From CAJQQY01 sp964564545 (lineage in GTDB: Bacteria > Bacteroidota > Bacteroidia > Chitinophagales > Saprospiraceae): a stretch of DNA of 64,000 bases. The notes under the pieces are model-generated. The model was not told where the DNA came from, did not search any database, and saw only the letters and a program-made list of their open reading frames with translations. The stretch covers positions 1-64,000 of the forward strand of contig CAZMBP010000042.1 in the NCBI GenBank assembly GCA_964564545.1, written 5' to 3'. Positions within the stretch are counted from its first letter, which is position 1; each line of letters begins with the position of its first letter. Shown piece by piece: positions 1-9,792 of the stretch. The position numbers were made by a program, and so were the translations under genes.

Positions 1-55
1 CTCTGCAAATGCATCGACAGTCAAAAGTTAAAATGAGAACCTATAAAAAACAAAA

Positions 56-87
56 AACTGAGTACCAAAATGATTTAGTACTCAGTT
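56..87. terminator. Bidirectional hairpin terminator at left edge
   Basis: A perfect 10-bp inverted repeat (aactgagtac / gtactcagtt, 56-65 and 78-87) encloses a 12-base loop, with A-runs on the left and a T-rich stretch on the right. It could end transcription from either side. The gene it serves lies mostly or wholly outside the window; one plus-strand frame stops at 29-31 and might be its tail, but too little is visible to call it. Confidence 0.6.
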
Positions 88-310
88 AATTTTGGAATAT
101 TATATTATTTAATCTTGTATCATTATTTCAGGACAAGACAATATGCTGTATATCAAAAATAAAAATTGAATTCTTATAATTAGCAATGGGATGCTCAAAA
201 GCAGGTTGTAGATCTTGTTTTTTAAATAATTTTCATCATAATTCGAAGACGAGGCACTCAAACGAGGTTATTTAATTGATTTAGAAGCTCAAGGTATTTC
301 TGCTGAAATA

Positions 311-601
311 ATGGAAATCATTGATGATGGTGTGGCTGGTTCATGTACCTATGGTTCTCACCAACCTGGGCATATTATTTTAGATGAAGCCTTTTGGAAT
401 CAATCTAGTGAGAACTGGAAAGAGATGGTAGTTTTTCATGAACTTGGTCATTGCTCTTTGCATCGTGGACATCGAGAAGATGCTAACCCTGATGGCAATT
501 GCAAAAGTATTATGCGAGGCGGAATAGAAGATTGTCGAGACAATTATCAAATCTCGACAAGAGCGACCTACTTGGATGAGCTATTTGGAAATGAGAATTA
601 G
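311..601 (+). CDS. Putative zinc metallopeptidase domain protein, N-terminally broken
   Basis: The 96-residue product carries HELGH followed by a further His (HELGHCSLHRGH), a likely zinc-binding and catalytic site. The later SIMRGG and the closing YLDELF are shared with a small Bacteroidota family of secreted or lipoprotein metallopeptidases (recalled from the family, not searched). The reading frame stays open upstream from 242 and encodes family-like sequence (FEDEALKRGYLIDL) but has no ATG, GTG or TTG start before the stop at 239-241. The ATG at 311 therefore removes about 23 residues that look homologous, as well as any signal peptide. A neighbouring frame from ATG 186 (MGCSKAGCRS...) runs into this region and ends at about 275. 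This suggests a single-base frameshift near 240, or decay of the 5' end. It converges with rpoC on a shared terminator. It may be a pseudogene. Confidence 0.55.
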   Translation: MEIIDDGVAGSCTYGSHQPGHIILDEAFWNQSSENWKEMVVFHELGHCSLHRGHREDANPDGNCKSIMRGGIEDCRDNYQISTRATYLDELFGNEN

Positions 602-622
602 ATCGAAAGACTTTCAAAAAAA

Positions 623-656
623 AAATCCCCATCAAGAATTAACTTGATGGGGATTT
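623..656. terminator. Bidirectional terminator between the metallopeptidase gene and rpoC
   Basis: A perfect 14-bp stem (aaatccccatcaag / cttgatggggattt, 623-636 and 643-656) has a 6-base loop and is flanked by an A-run on the left and T-rich sequence on the right. It lies 22 bases past the plus-strand stop and 22 bases past the rpoC stop on the minus strand. It is therefore a typical shared intrinsic terminator for convergent genes, and marks the end of the long ribosomal-protein/RNA-polymerase operon. Confidence 0.9.
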
Positions 657-678
657 AATATTTCGTATAAAACGATTT

Positions 679-3600
679 TTATTCTTCGATCATTTCCTCT
701 TCTGCAAGCATTTCTTCTCTTGCTCGGAATGCATCAAAGTCCGCTTTATTAGTTACAATTAATTCATCGTACTTACGTAATCCTGTACCTGCTGGAATTC
801 GTTTTCCTACAATTACATTCTCTTTCAATCCAGTTAAGTAATCACGTTTCGCACCGATGGCAGCTGTACTTAATACTTTCGTCGTCTCCTGGAATGATGC
901 AGCTGAAATCCAACTGAATGTTCCTAAAGATGATTTAGTAATACCTTGAAGCAATGGACTTGACGTCGCTGGAACTGCATCTCTGTACTCAACAGGTTTT
1001 CTATCTTCACGTTTCAAGAAAGAATTCTCTTCTCTCACTTGACGTAAAGTAACTAATTGACCTGCTCGTAACTTGTTAGAGTCTCCTGCTTCCGTTACGA
1101 ATTTTTTATCAAAAATCCAGTCGTTTTGCTCTAAGAAATCATATTTCTCAACTGCTTCTCCTTCCAAGAATGTTGTATCTCCAGCATCTTCGATTTGAAC
1201 TCTTCTCATCATTTGGCGTACGATCACCTCGATGTGTTTGTCATTAATCGTAATACCTTGAGAACGATATACTTCTTGAACTCCATTTACTAAATAGTAC
1301 TGAACAGCGAATGGTCCTTTGATATTCAAGATATCTCTAGGAGAAGTCGCTCCATCAGAAAGTTGTGTACCTGCTCTTACGAAGTCACCCTCTTGAACCA
1401 AGATGTGTTTAGATAATCCAATTAAGTATTTTCTAATTTGACCATCTTTAGCTGTAATGATAACCTCTCTATTTCCACGCTTGATTTTTCCGAAAGAAGT
1501 AATACCATCAATCTCAGCAGTAACTGCTGGGTTAGAAGGATTACGTGCCTCGAATAATTCAGTAACCCGTGGAAGACCACCCGTAATATCCTGAATCTTA
1601 CCAAGGTTACGAGGAATTTTCACGATAGTTTGACCTGCTTTGATTTCCTGGCCTTCATCAATAGAAATGTAAGATCCTACTGGCAAGTTGTAGCTTCGCA
1701 ACTCTTCACCATTTGGTTTTACAATCTTAATGATTGGAATCATTCGTTTCTTCTTAGACTCGATGATTACTTTTTCAGCAAATCCAGTTTGATCATCTCT
1801 CTCTACTCGGAAAGTATCTCCTTCGATAACTGCATCAAATTGAGCAATACCTGAGAATTCAGAAACGATTACTGCATTATATGGATCCCACTCACAAATT
1901 ACATCTCCTTTCTTGATCTTCTTTTTATCTTTTACTGATAAAATTGCACCGTATGGAATATGTAAGTTTGAATAAGTTTTATTTACATTTTCAGGATCAA
2001 CAATTCTTAATTCACCAGTTCGTGAAAGAACTATATCCACTTTTTTACCTTCTTCATCTTTCGATGTTACTGTTCTGATACCATCGAATTCAAGTAGACC
2101 GTCAAATTTGGCGATTAACTGATTCTCAGTTTTTGATACCGATGCTGTACCCCCAACGTGGAAAGTACGAAGTGTCAACTGTGTTCCCGGCTCACCAATT
2201 GATTGTGCAGCAATAATTCCTACTGCATCACCTTGCTCTGCAATTCGTCCTGTTGCTAGGTTTTTACCATAACATTTCAAACAAACTCCACGCTTAGTTT
2301 CACAAGTCAATACTGATCTAATCGTAACTGCTTCAATTCCGATCTCATCAATGTGATTACCCATTTCTTCAGTAATATATTCACCTGCTGGTAAAATAAC
2401 TTCATCTGTAACTGGGTGAACAACATCATGCAAAGTATATCGACCTTTAATTCGATCTGCTAAACTTTGAATTTCTTTTTCATTATCTTTCAACGAAGTC
2501 GTTTCGATACCTCTTAAGGTATCACAATCTCTTTCGTTAATTACTACATCTTGAGAAACATCTACCAAACGACGAGTCAAGTAACCCGCATCGGCAGTTT
2601 TCAATGCTGTATCGGCCAAACCTTTACGAGCACCGTGAGTAGAGATAAAGTATTCCAATACTGACAGTCCATCTACGAAGTTTGCCAAAATCGGATTCTC
2701 GATAATCGCAGCTCCAGTATCTCCTGATTTTCTTGGTTTTGCCATCAATCCCCGAAGTCCACACAACTGCTTAATTTGTTGTTTAGATCCCCGAGCACCT
2801 GAGTGCAACATCATATATACCGAGTTAAAACCTTGCTTGTGCTCAGCTAACTCAACCATCAAGTTTTCAGTAATCGTATTATCCGCAAAAGTCCATTTAT
2901 CAATAATCTGATTGTACCGCTCATTGTTGGTAATCAATCCCATATTGTAATTTTCCCAAACGTTATCTACTTCTTCTTGTGCATTTTTAAGTGTAGACTC
3001 TTTCAAAGTTGGAGTAATCAAATCTCCTAAGTTGAAAGAAAGACCACCTTTAAATGACCAACCAAATCCTAAAGTTTTAATCTTATCCAAGAAGTTAGCC
3101 GTCACATCAAATCCTGTACGGTTGATAATACCTTGAATTACTTTTTTCAAGTTTTTCTTCGTCAACAATTCATTCACATAAGGAACTGATTCTGGAACTG
3201 CCTGATTGAAAAGAATTCTACCCATCGTAGTTTTCACCCGACCTGTAGTCAATTTTCCATCTTCTCCTTCTACTCTACCTCTTACTTGAACTGCTGCGTG
3301 AAGATCAACTACTCCTTCATTGTAAGCAATAACCGCTTCTTCTGCTGAGTAGAAAGTTCTTCCTTCACCTTTAACTGGAGCTTCTTTTGTGCTCATTTTT
3401 TCTTTAGTCAAGTAGTAAAGTCCCAATACCATATCCTGAGAAGGTAATGTAATTGGAGAACCATCTTGTGGATTCAACATGTTATGTGCAGAAAGCATCA
3501 ATACTTGCGCTTCCAAAATTGCTGCATGACCAAGAGGTACGTGTACCGCCATTTGGTCACCGTCAAAATCGGCGTTGAAGGCACCACAAACAAGAGGGTG

Positions 3601-4995
3601 CAATTGGATTGCTTTTCCTTCAATCAATTTAGGTTGGAAAGCCTGAATTGAAAGTCTGTGCAACGTAGGAGCCCGGTTCAACATGATCGGGTGTCCTCGA
3701 AGAATATTTTCCAAAATCTCCCAGATTACTTGATCTTTACGATCAACTAATTTCTTAGCAGATTTTACAGTTTTTACGATACCTCGTTCGATCAATTTTC
3801 TGATTACGAAAGGTTTGAACAACTCAGCAGCCATTCCTTTTGGAATACCACACTCGTGTAATTTCAAATCAGGTCCTACAACGATAACTGAACGACCAGA
3901 ATAATCCACACGTTTTCCTAAAAGGTTTTGACGGAAACGTCCTTGCTTACCTTTAAGTACATCAGATAATGATTTCAAGGCACGTCCACCTTCTGCTTTT
4001 ACTGCGTTAGATTTTCTTGAGTTATCAAATAATGAATCTACCGCCTCTTGCAACATTCTTTTTTCATTTCTCAAAATCACCTCAGGTGCTTTGATTTCTA
4101 AAAGACGTTTCAAACGGTTATTTCTAATAATAACTCTTCGGTATAAATCATTCAAATCCGAACTTGCGAAACGACCACCATCCAATGGAACTAATGGACG
4201 CAACTCAGGTGGAACAACTGGTAAGTATTGAATAACTGCCCATTCAGGACGGTTTTCGCAACGTGTTTGCCCATCTCGGAATGCTTCAACAACTCTTAAT
4301 CTTTTAAGAGCTTCTGATTTTCTTTGTTGAGAAGTTTCATTAGCAGCTTGGTAACGTAAGTCATAAGACAACTGATCTAATTCTAATCTGTTCAACAAGT
4401 CTCGAACAGCATCAGCTCCCATCTTAGCGATGAATTTTTGTGGATCATCGTCCTCCAACATTTGGTTTTCTTTTGGAAGGTTTTCCAAAATATCCAAATA
4501 CTCTTCTTCCGTCAACAAATCCATTTTTGCAGCTGTACCTGACTCTTCCAAAACTCCTGGCTGAATCACTACATATCTTTCATAGTAAATGATAGATTCT
4601 AACTTTTTAGAAGAAAGACCTAACATGTATCCAATCTTATTTGGTAATGATTTGAAAAACCAAATGTGAACAACAGGTACCACCAATTTGATGTGCCCCA
4701 TTCGTTCTCTTCGTACTTTCTTTTCAGTTACCTCTACACCACATCTATCACATACGATACCTTTGTAACGGATACGTTTATATTTTCCACAGTAGCATTC
4801 GTAATCTTTTACTGGCCCGAAAATTCGTTCACAAAACAAACCATCTCTTTCAGGTTTGTAAGATCGATAATTAATCGTTTCAGGTTTCAACACCTCACCA
4901 TAAGATCTTTCCAGAATTTGATCTGGAGAAGCCAAACTAATAGTGATGCTGTCGAAGTTAGCTCTTTGCTGCTTGTGATTTTTCTTAAATGGCAT
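679..4995 (-). CDS. rpoC: DNA-directed RNA polymerase subunit beta'
   Basis: This is the largest core RNA polymerase subunit (1,438 residues) and holds the catalytic site for RNA synthesis. The invariant motif NADFDGDQM, which holds the three Mg2+-binding aspartates, lies near residue 477. The N-terminal zinc-binding cysteines are at 67, 69, 82 and 85, and a second Cys cluster (CETKRGVCLKC) is near residue 900. Length and order match Bacteroidota beta'. The ATG start (MPFKKNHKQQ) is the natural one. It follows rpoB by 109 bases in the same direction, with a palindromic element in the spacer, and is the last gene of the operon before the terminator at 623-656. No frameshift or missing catalytic residue is visible. 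Confidence 0.99.
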   Translation of the reverse strand: MPFKKNHKQQRANFDSITISLASPDQILERSYGEVLKPETINYRSYKPERDGLFCERIFGPVKDYECYCGKYKRIRYKGIVCDRCGVEVTEKKVRRERMGHIKLVVPVVHIWFFKSLPNKIGYMLGLSSKKLESIIYYERYVVIQPGVLEESGTAAKMDLLTEEEYLDILENLPKENQMLEDDDPQKFIAKMGADAVRDLLNRLELDQLSYDLRYQAANETSQQRKSEALKRLRVVEAFRDGQTRCENRPEWAVIQYLPVVPPELRPLVPLDGGRFASSDLNDLYRRVIIRNNRLKRLLEIKAPEVILRNEKRMLQEAVDSLFDNSRKSNAVKAEGGRALKSLSDVLKGKQGRFRQNLLGKRVDYSGRSVIVVGPDLKLHECGIPKGMAAELFKPFVIRKLIERGIVKTVKSAKKLVDRKDQVIWEILENILRGHPIMLNRAPTLHRLSIQAFQPKLIEGKAIQLHPLVCGAFNADFDGDQMAVHVPLGHAAILEAQVLMLSAHNMLNPQDGSPITLPSQDMVLGLYYLTKEKMSTKEAPVKGEGRTFYSAEEAVIAYNEGVVDLHAAVQVRGRVEGEDGKLTTGRVKTTMGRILFNQAVPESVPYVNELLTKKNLKKVIQGIINRTGFDVTANFLDKIKTLGFGWSFKGGLSFNLGDLITPTLKESTLKNAQEEVDNVWENYNMGLITNNERYNQIIDKWTFADNTITENLMVELAEHKQGFNSVYMMLHSGARGSKQQIKQLCGLRGLMAKPRKSGDTGAAIIENPILANFVDGLSVLEYFISTHGARKGLADTALKTADAGYLTRRLVDVSQDVVINERDCDTLRGIETTSLKDNEKEIQSLADRIKGRYTLHDVVHPVTDEVILPAGEYITEEMGNHIDEIGIEAVTIRSVLTCETKRGVCLKCYGKNLATGRIAEQGDAVGIIAAQSIGEPGTQLTLRTFHVGGTASVSKTENQLIAKFDGLLEFDGIRTVTSKDEEGKKVDIVLSRTGELRIVDPENVNKTYSNLHIPYGAILSVKDKKKIKKGDVICEWDPYNAVIVSEFSGIAQFDAVIEGDTFRVERDDQTGFAEKVIIESKKKRMIPIIKIVKPNGEELRSYNLPVGSYISIDEGQEIKAGQTIVKIPRNLGKIQDITGGLPRVTELFEARNPSNPAVTAEIDGITSFGKIKRGNREVIITAKDGQIRKYLIGLSKHILVQEGDFVRAGTQLSDGATSPRDILNIKGPFAVQYYLVNGVQEVYRSQGITINDKHIEVIVRQMMRRVQIEDAGDTTFLEGEAVEKYDFLEQNDWIFDKKFVTEAGDSNKLRAGQLVTLRQVREENSFLKREDRKPVEYRDAVPATSSPLLQGITKSSLGTFSWISAASFQETTKVLSTAAIGAKRDYLTGLKENVIVGKRIPAGTGLRKYDELIVTNKADFDAFRAREEMLAEEEMIEE

Positions 4996-5025
4996 ACTTT
5001 ATAGTTTTATTGTTGGAATCCGTTT

Positions 5026-5084
5026 CACGTTTTACGTTCTATGTTGCACGAGTTCAAACCGCACAACGTTAAACGTAAAACCTA
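5026..5084. repeat. Imperfect palindromic element in rpoB-rpoC spacer
   Basis: Two arms of 25 bases (5026-5050 and 5060-5084) pair at about 17 positions, including the core gttttacgtt / aacgtaaaac. It fills most of the 109-base gap between rpoB and rpoC. It lacks a T-tract, so it looks more like a dispersed intergenic palindrome or an mRNA-processing hairpin than a terminator. That reading is inference. Confidence 0.5.
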
Positions 5085-5104
5085 TAACGTCATTCTAACA
5101 ATGG

Positions 5105-8100
5105 TTAATCAAATTTTACATCAAGCGCTAGTCCACGTAATTCGTGAATCAATACATTAAATGACTCAGGAATGTTAGAATCTGGAAGATTGTCACCTTT
5201 GACAATTGCTTCATAAGCTTTAGCTCTACCAAGAATATCATCAGACTTGATAGTCAATAACTCTTGTAAGATATTCGCTGCTCCGAATGCTTCCAAAGCC
5301 CAAACCTCCATCTCTCCAAAACGCTGTCCACCAAACTGTGCCTTACCACCTAATGGTTGTTGAGTAATCAACGAGTAAGGTCCAATAGAACGTGCGTGCA
5401 TTTTGTCGTCAACCATGTGAGATAATTTCAACATGTAAATCACACCTACTGTTGCTTGCTGGTGGAAACGATCTCCCGTTTCTCCATCTGACAAGTAAGT
5501 TTGACCTAACTGAGGTAAACCAGCTTCAACGATTTTGTTAGCAATCTCATCTGCTTTTGCTCCATCAAAAATTGGAGTTGCATATTTCACACCTAATCGT
5601 TCACCAGCCCAACCAAGTACTGTTTCGAAAATCTGTCCGAGGTTCATCCGTGAAGGTACACCAAGTGGGTTCAATACGATATCTACAGGAGTTCCATCTT
5701 CTAAGAAAGGCATGTCTTCTTGACGTACAATTCTAGATACAATTCCTTTGTTACCGTGACGTCCTGCCAACTTATCACCTACTTTCAGTTTACGTTTTTT
5801 AGCTAAATAAACTTTAGCTAATTTCAATACACCTGCTGGTAACTCATCACCAATTGAGATATTGAATTTTTCACGTTTGTATTTTCCAACCTCTTCGTTG
5901 ACTTTGATTGTATAGTTGTGTAACAATCGAGCTACAAGTTTATTTAGCTTGTCATCATCTGTCCAGTTACTATAATCAATAGTTGTATAGTTGATATCTT
6001 TCAACATTCGACTATTGTACTTAGTACCTTCTGGGAAAATGTTTTCGTTGTAGATTGACTTAACACCTTTTGATGCTTTACCTTTCAATAAAACCATCAA
6101 CTTATCCACTAAAATTGTTTTCAACTCATTTAATGCAATAGCGTGTTGATCATCCAACGCAGTCAATAAATCTTTTTCTTTAGACTTTTGATCTTTGTCT
6201 TTTTTCGCTCGCGCAAATAATTGCTTGTTAATGATAATACCTTTAGTTGATGGAGGTGCTTTTAATGAAGCATCTTTTACATCACCAGCTTTATCACCGA
6301 AGATTGCACGTAATAATTTTTCCTCTGGAGTAGGATCAGATTCCCCTTTCGGAGTAATTTTACCAATAATGATGTCTCCTTCTTTTACCCAAGCACCTAC
6401 TCGAATAATTCCGTTTTCATCTAAATCTTTAGTTGCATCCTCACTTACGTTTGGAATATCATTGGTTAACTCTTCTTCTCCTAATTTAGTATCTCGTACA
6501 TCTAATTCGAAGTGCTCTATGTGTAATGAAGTAAAAATATCTTCTCGAACTACCCGCTCTGACAATACAATCGCATCCTCAAAGTTGTACCCTTTCCAAG
6601 GCATAAATGCCACTTTCAAGTTTTGTCCAAGAGCCAACTCTCCTTTGTCAGTTGCATAACCATCACAAAGAATCATTCCTTCTTTTACTCTATCACCTTT
6701 TCTAACAATAGGTTTCAAGTTGATACAAGTTCCTTGATTTGTTCTTCGGAACTTTGTCAATTTGTATGATTTTCTATTGTCTTCGAATGAAACCATTTGG
6801 TCAGCTTCCGATCGGTCATATCGAATTACTACTTCGTTTGCATCTACATATTCAACAACTCCATTTCCTTCTGCATTAATCAACATTCGAGAATCTCGCG
6901 CAACTTTTCCTTCCAATCCTGTTCCCACAACTGGAGAACTTGGCTTAATCAAAGGAACTGCTTGACGCTGCATGTTTGATCCCATCAAGGCACGATTGGC
7001 ATCATCATTCTCTAAGAAAGGGATTAATGAAGCAGAAACCCCAACAATTTGGTTAGGTGCTACATCCATGTATTCAACTTCATCAGGAGTTAATACTGGG
7101 AATTCACCGTGTTCTCTACATTTAATTCTATCAGTTTTAAATGCTCCTTTTTCTTCAATTGGAGTATTTGCCTGTGCAATTTTTTTGAAATCTTCCCCTT
7201 CTGCTGAAAGGTATTGTGCTTTCTTAATATCAACTACACCATTTTTCACTTTTCGGTATGGTGTTTCTAAGAATCCCATTTTATTCACTTTTGCGTGAAC
7301 ACAAAGGGTAGAAATCAATCCAATATTCGGTCCCTCCGGAGTCTCAATTGTACAAAGACGACCGTAGTGCGAATAGTGAACATCCCGAACCTCGAAACCT
7401 GCACGTTCTCTAGAAAGACCACCAGGTCCTAAAGCTGAGATACGGCGTTTGTGCGTGATTTCAGAAAGTGGATTAGTTTGATCTAAGAATTGAGATAATT
7501 GACTCGTTCCGAAAAATGAGTTAATTACTGATGAAAGCGTACGTGCATTAATCAAATCAATAGGTGTAAATACCTCATTGTCACGAACGTTCATTCTCTC
7601 CCGAATTGTTCTAGCCATACGAGCTAAACCAACTCCAAATTGAGCATATAATTGCTCACCAACTGTACGAACACGTCTATTACTCAAGTGATCGATATCA
7701 TCGATCTCCGCACGTTGGTTCATTAAACTTACCAAATAAGTTACGATAGAAATGATATCTTCTTTGGTTAAAACCAAAACATCCATATCAGTTTCTAATT
7801 TAAGTTTTCGGTTGATTTTGTATCGACCTACTTCACCTAAGTTGTATCGCTTATCTGAGAAGAATAATTTATCAATAATCCCTCTGGCAGTCTCTTCATC
7901 TGGTGGATCAGTTCCACGTAATTGACGATAGATATATTGAACCGCTTCTATTTCAGAACTAGAAGGATCTTTTTGTAATGTATTGTAAATAATAGAGTAA
8001 TCCTCTTCAATGTCTTCTCTTTGGAGAATGATATCTTCTACCCCACCAGTTTCGATGATGAGTTCGATATTTTCTTCATCCAAAACAATATCACGCTCAA

Positions 8101-8929
8101 GGATAATATCATTTCTTTCGATGGTTACTACCTCTCCAGTATCCTCATCCACGAAATCCTCTGTCCATTTTTTCAAGACACGGGCAGCTAATTTTCTACC
8201 GATTGCTTTATTTAAAGATTTTTTATCAACCGTAATTGTTTCTGCAAGGTTGAATAAATCCAAAATAGCTTTATCTGAATCGTAACCAATTGCTCTCAAC
8301 AATGTAGTTACTGGGAATTTTTTCTTACGATCAATGTATGCATACATCACCGTGTTAATGTCTGTTGCAAATTCCATCCAAGCTCCCTTGAAAGGAATGA
8401 TTCTAGCAGAATATAACTTAGTCCCATTCGGGTGGAAGCTTTGTCCAAAGAAAACCCCTGGTGAACGGTGCAATTGAGAAACGATAACTCGCTCAGCACC
8501 ATTGATTACAAACGTACCTTTTGGAGTCATGTATGGAATATTTCCCAAAAATACATCCTGTACAATTGTTTGGAAATCAACATGCTCCTCATCGTTACAA
8601 GACAAACGAAGTTTTGCTTTCAACGGAACGCTGTAAGTCAAACCTCTCTGTTGACATTCAGGAATGTCGTAACGTGGTGGATCTACGAAATAATCTAAAA
8701 ACTCAAGAACGAAGATGTTTCTAGCATCCGTTATTGGGAAATTTTCTTGGAAAACTCGGTATAATCCTTCATTGGTTCTATTCTCAGGAGTAGTTTCCAA
8801 TTGGAAAAACTCTTGGAAAGACTTAAGTTGAATCTCAAGTAAATCAGGATATTCTGAGGAAAGTTGGATTTTACCAAAACTTTGTCGTAAGTATTCTGCG
8901 GAATTCTTTAGTACAGTACTTAATGCCAT
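5105..8929 (-). CDS. rpoB: DNA-directed RNA polymerase subunit beta
   Basis: This is the beta subunit of RNA polymerase (1,274 residues), which forms the catalytic cleft with beta' and contains the rifamycin pocket. The pocket segment reads SQLSQFLDQTNPLSEITHKR, then RRISALGPGGLSRERAGFEV. The positions equivalent to E. coli D516, H526 and S531 are Asp, His and Ser, so no classical rifampicin-resistance substitution is seen there. The conserved RHGNKG and GGKAQFGGQRFGEMEVWALE segments are present near the C-terminus. It lies downstream of rplL, behind a 349-base spacer with a hairpin that probably attenuates transcription, and upstream of rpoC. Confidence 0.99.
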   Translation of the reverse strand: MALSTVLKNSAEYLRQSFGKIQLSSEYPDLLEIQLKSFQEFFQLETTPENRTNEGLYRVFQENFPITDARNIFVLEFLDYFVDPPRYDIPECQQRGLTYSVPLKAKLRLSCNDEEHVDFQTIVQDVFLGNIPYMTPKGTFVINGAERVIVSQLHRSPGVFFGQSFHPNGTKLYSARIIPFKGAWMEFATDINTVMYAYIDRKKKFPVTTLLRAIGYDSDKAILDLFNLAETITVDKKSLNKAIGRKLAARVLKKWTEDFVDEDTGEVVTIERNDIILERDIVLDEENIELIIETGGVEDIILQREDIEEDYSIIYNTLQKDPSSSEIEAVQYIYRQLRGTDPPDEETARGIIDKLFFSDKRYNLGEVGRYKINRKLKLETDMDVLVLTKEDIISIVTYLVSLMNQRAEIDDIDHLSNRRVRTVGEQLYAQFGVGLARMARTIRERMNVRDNEVFTPIDLINARTLSSVINSFFGTSQLSQFLDQTNPLSEITHKRRISALGPGGLSRERAGFEVRDVHYSHYGRLCTIETPEGPNIGLISTLCVHAKVNKMGFLETPYRKVKNGVVDIKKAQYLSAEGEDFKKIAQANTPIEEKGAFKTDRIKCREHGEFPVLTPDEVEYMDVAPNQIVGVSASLIPFLENDDANRALMGSNMQRQAVPLIKPSSPVVGTGLEGKVARDSRMLINAEGNGVVEYVDANEVVIRYDRSEADQMVSFEDNRKSYKLTKFRRTNQGTCINLKPIVRKGDRVKEGMILCDGYATDKGELALGQNLKVAFMPWKGYNFEDAIVLSERVVREDIFTSLHIEHFELDVRDTKLGEEELTNDIPNVSEDATKDLDENGIIRVGAWVKEGDIIIGKITPKGESDPTPEEKLLRAIFGDKAGDVKDASLKAPPSTKGIIINKQLFARAKKDKDQKSKEKDLLTALDDQHAIALNELKTILVDKLMVLLKGKASKGVKSIYNENIFPEGTKYNSRMLKDINYTTIDYSNWTDDDKLNKLVARLLHNYTIKVNEEVGKYKREKFNISIGDELPAGVLKLAKVYLAKKRKLKVGDKLAGRHGNKGIVSRIVRQEDMPFLEDGTPVDIVLNPLGVPSRMNLGQIFETVLGWAGERLGVKYATPIFDGAKADEIANKIVEAGLPQLGQTYLSDGETGDRFHQQATVGVIYMLKLSHMVDDKMHARSIGPYSLITQQPLGGKAQFGGQRFGEMEVWALEAFGAANILQELLTIKSDDILGRAKAYEAIVKGDNLPDSNIPESFNVLIHELRGLALDVKFD

Positions 8930-9278
8930 TTGTTGTGAGATGTTATTTGGAAACGATAAAACAAAAGTTCCAAGGCAAAGGAAGTTGTTATTTTATTGTT
9001 TCATAGTTTTTGCTAATTAATTATATATTACCTTCTGTAATTAGCAATAAAATAAATACTCGGTATTCGATATTTTGCTGTCGTCTTTGCTGGTCTGCTT
9101 TTTGTACTTTGCATTGTTGAAAAATATAGAATTAGGAGTCAACAGATGCAAAATAATAAAATCAACAATAGGCTTAACCGACAAATAAATATCGGTTAAG
9201 CCTCCTTGTTTTCTAGTAATGTATTATTAGGTCTCTCTGAATAATCATTGAGGGATTTTGGTCAATACAATAAACGTC
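8930..9278. other. rplL-rpoB spacer
   Basis: This 349-base gap inside the operon contains one clear signal, the hairpin at 9170-9203. The rest is AT-rich and has no open reading frame or tRNA. No convincing TAnnTTTG promoter for rpoB was found on the minus strand. The layout resembles the rplL-rpoB attenuator region of other bacteria, which sets the ratio of ribosomal protein to RNA polymerase. Confidence 0.6.
9170..9203 (-). terminator. Probable attenuator hairpin between rplL and rpoB
   Basis: A perfect 12-bp stem (aggcttaaccga / tcggttaagcct, 9170-9181 and 9192-9203) has a 10-base loop. On the minus strand it lies 75 bases past the rplL stop and is followed by moderately T-rich sequence. 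By position it matches the partial terminator known between rplL and rpoB in other bacteria. Partial read-through is inferred, because rpoB has no obvious promoter of its own. Confidence 0.7.
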
Positions 9279-9653
9279 TTATTTTAATTCAACGCTAGCA
9301 CCTGCAGCTTCTAAAGCAGCTTTTAAAGATTCTGCTTCTTCTTTAGAAACACCTTCTTTAATTGCTCCTGGAGCTCCGTCTACTAATACTTTAGCATCCT
9401 TCAATCCAACACCTAATAAGTTTTTAACTTCTTTAACTACTTGAAGTTTAGTACCACCTGCTGATGTTAATATTACATCAAATTCAGTTTGAGCAGCAGC
9501 TTCTCCGCCACCACCAGCTGGACCAGCGGCAACAGCTACAGCTGCAGCAGCAGGCTCAATGCCGTACTCATCTTTCAATATAGTTGCTAACTCACTTACT
9601 TCTTTAACAGTAAGGTTTACGAGTTGTTCTGCGAATTCTTTTAAATCTGCCAT
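9279..9653 (-). CDS. rplL: 50S ribosomal protein L7/L12
   Basis: L7/L12 (124 residues) forms the flexible ribosomal stalk that recruits elongation factors. The sequence shows the N-terminal dimerisation helices (MADLKEFAEQLVNLTVKEV), an Ala/Gly-rich hinge at about residues 36-53, and the C-terminal factor-binding domain with KEVKNLLGVGLKDAK. It lies 139 bases after rplJ, the gene of its ribosomal partner L10, and ahead of rpoB. Multiple L7/L12 copies bind one L10, so translation of this gene is expected to exceed that of rplJ. Confidence 0.98.
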   Translation of the reverse strand: MADLKEFAEQLVNLTVKEVSELATILKDEYGIEPAAAAVAVAAGPAGGGGEAAAQTEFDVILTSAGGTKLQVVKEVKNLLGVGLKDAKVLVDGAPGAIKEGVSKEEAESLKAALEAAGASVELK

Positions 9654-9723
9654 GTTACAGTTCTTTTTTTAATGTTTTGCAATAATTTAATATATGCGAA
9701 TGAGCTTGGAAGCCGTATTTTTG

Positions 9724-9791
9724 AACGGTGAATTGTTAACGATTAATGATGAACATTTTTGTTCACAGTTAACCATCAATTATTAACCGTT
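9724..9791. repeat. Imperfect palindromic element in rplJ-rplL spacer
   Basis: Arms 9724-9754 and 9761-9791 (31 bases each) pair at about 22 positions; the tip is tgaaca-ttttt-gttca and the base is aacggt / accgtt. It fills about half of the rplJ-rplL gap. One arm resembles a stretch upstream of metF (gttaactatcaaccgtt, about 61804-61820), which suggests a dispersed intergenic repeat family. A role in uncoupling rplL expression from rplJ is possible but not shown. Confidence 0.5.
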
Positions 9792-9792
9792 T

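Noticed and set aside
2..31. Tail of a plus-strand gene entering from the left edge
   Set aside because: Ten codons before a stop are not enough to show coding; all frames close within about 90 bases.
1422..1604. Small reading frame nested in rpoC on the same strand, and antisense frames across rpoB and rpoC (e.g. 6195-6659, 6972-7298)
   Set aside because: They lie wholly inside strongly conserved genes in other frames and show no family signature, export signal or credible start context.
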